6,764 nucleotides of DNA. Source: DASZZV01 sp035544835. GTDB taxonomy: Bacteria; Acidobacteriota; Thermoanaerobaculia; Gp7-AA8. The stretch's first letter is position 1. Every line of letters begins with the position of its first letter. The stretch covers positions 1 through 6,764 of the forward strand of contig DASZZV010000127.1 in NCBI GenBank assembly GCA_035544835.1, in the 5' to 3' direction. Shown here one piece after another: positions 6,001 to 6,764 of this stretch. The notes beneath the pieces were generated by a model. The model did no database searches. It was not told where the DNA came from and saw only the letters and a program-made list of their open reading frames with translations. A program made the position numbers and the translations under genes.

Positions 6001-6764
6001 ATGAAGAAGCCCGTACGGAGGCGCTGGCATCTCGACACCAACGGGATACGCCGCGTTGGAACCAAAAATACGGGCTTCGTTTTCGTGCGTCCCTCCGGGG
6101 AGCCCGTCACCGACCCCAAGACCATTGCCCGGATTCAGAAACTGCGAATCCCCCCGGCCTGGAAGGAGGTCCGCATCGCCATCAGCGACCGAGCGCCTCT
6201 GCAGGTGCTGGGCGTCGACAAGAAGGGGCGCACGCAATACCTCTACAACAGTCTGTTCCGCCGGCAGAGAGAAGAAGAGAAGTTTCAGCGGGTGGTAGAG
6301 TTTGGTGAGGCGCTCCCCGGCCTCCGCGGCCGCGTTCGCGCCGATCTCTCCCGCAACGACCTTGGCCGGCAGCAGGTTCTGGCGTCGATCGTGCGCTTGA
6401 TCGATCAGGGCTTCTTCCGGGTGGGAAACGACAAGAGCGCGGCCTCAGAAGATACGTACGGGCTGACCACGGTCCGCACCGATCACGTCCGTGTGAGCGG
6501 CTCGGAGCTCCATTTCAACTTCGTCGGGAAATGGCAGAAGACACATGACCGCGCCCTCAAGGACAGACCGGTTGCAAAGCTCGTCCGCAAGCTTCAGAAG
6601 ATCGAAGGGAAGAAGCTCTTCAAGTTCGTGCAGGACGGCACCGTTCACGAGGTCAAAGATCGACACGTAAACGAGTACATCCAGTCGATCATCGGGGAAA
6701 AGTTTACGGCCAAGGACTTCCGCACCTGGGCTGGCAGCCTGCTCTGTTCCATATCGCTCGGAAG
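6001..6764 (+). CDS. DNA topoisomerase IB (poxvirus/eukaryotic-like), 3' end outside window
   Basis: The frame stays open from 6001 to the window edge: 254 codons plus two bases. The product matches bacterial type IB topoisomerases, which relax supercoils by a transient 3'-phosphotyrosyl nick. The N-terminal beta domain is at ~10-85, with VTDPKTIARIQKLRIPPAWK (36-55) and GRTQYLYNSLFRRQREEEKF (76-95). The catalytic domain follows: LASIVRLIDQGFFRVGND, EDTYGLTTVRTDHVRV with R159 (vaccinia R130 equivalent), HFNFVGKWQKTH with K177 (K167 equivalent), and FTAKDFRTWAGSLL with R241 (R223 equivalent). The remaining catalytic His and the nucleophilic Tyr would lie past the edge. ATG 6001 is chosen because the family-like sequence begins there. 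In-frame GTG 5998 and ATG 5947 (inside the repeat) are alternatives; none has a clear Shine-Dalgarno. It is divergent from the glycosyltransferase gene. Confidence 0.92.
   Translation, partial: MKKPVRRRWHLDTNGIRRVGTKNTGFVFVRPSGEPVTDPKTIARIQKLRIPPAWKEVRIAISDRAPLQVLGVDKKGRTQYLYNSLFRRQREEEKFQRVVEFGEALPGLRGRVRADLSRNDLGRQQVLASIVRLIDQGFFRVGNDKSAASEDTYGLTTVRTDHVRVSGSELHFNFVGKWQKTHDRALKDRPVAKLVRKLQKIEGKKLFKFVQDGTVHEVKDRHVNEYIQSIIGEKFTAKDFRTWAGSLLCSISLG

Noticed and set aside
5652..6237. Several 140-160 codon open frames through the divergent intergenic region
   Set aside because: They read through the inverted-repeat units and parts of neighbouring genes on the wrong frames; products are Arg/Pro/Ala-rich low-complexity with no family resemblance.

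Overview
The window holds five protein-coding genes on GC-rich DNA, four complete and one cut by the right edge. Gene content (a RuvX/MltG pair, a kinase-like protein fused to a TonB domain, a GT-C glycosyltransferase, a poxvirus-type topoisomerase IB) and promoter-like motifs of the TTGAC...TAGNCT kind suggest a Gram-negative-type (two-membrane) bacterium of an Acidobacteriota-like lineage. The taxonomic guess is an inference from style and gene mix, not from a marker gene; the TonB domain makes an outer membrane likely.

Layout. 1-210 is non-coding and carries two related copies of a short dispersed-type repeat, then a possible leaderless promoter. 211-630 (+) is ruvX, followed with overlapping or coupled signals by mltG (699-1706 by canonical start, probably really beginning near 627). 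1707-1839 is a promoter-bearing gap whose -35 box overlaps the mltG stop. 1840-3768 (+) encodes a 642-residue protein with a cytoplasmic protein-kinase fold that has lost every catalytic residue, one membrane helix, a Pro/Ala-rich periplasmic linker with a short coiled coil, and a C-terminal TonB domain. 3769-3924 separates convergent genes and consists almost entirely of a 122-base extended palindrome. 5742-3925 (-) is a multi-pass GT-C glycosyltransferase with a soluble beta-rich tail. 5743-6000 separates divergent genes and contains a second, different inverted-repeat element. 6001-6764 (+) is the first 254 codons of a topoisomerase IB.

How the genes fit together. RuvX and MltG are housekeeping proteins (rRNA processing/DNA repair, and peptidoglycan strand termination) that are often neighbours in bacteria. 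The other genes look independently transcribed. The most unusual item is the pseudokinase-TonB fusion: it would place a non-catalytic kinase fold in the cytoplasm on the same chain as a periplasmic domain that normally contacts outer-membrane receptors. Second are the two intergenic palindromes, both built as inverted pairs of homologous units whose inner hairpins differ by paired, structure-preserving changes. No tRNA, rRNA, CRISPR array, transposase or integrase was seen.
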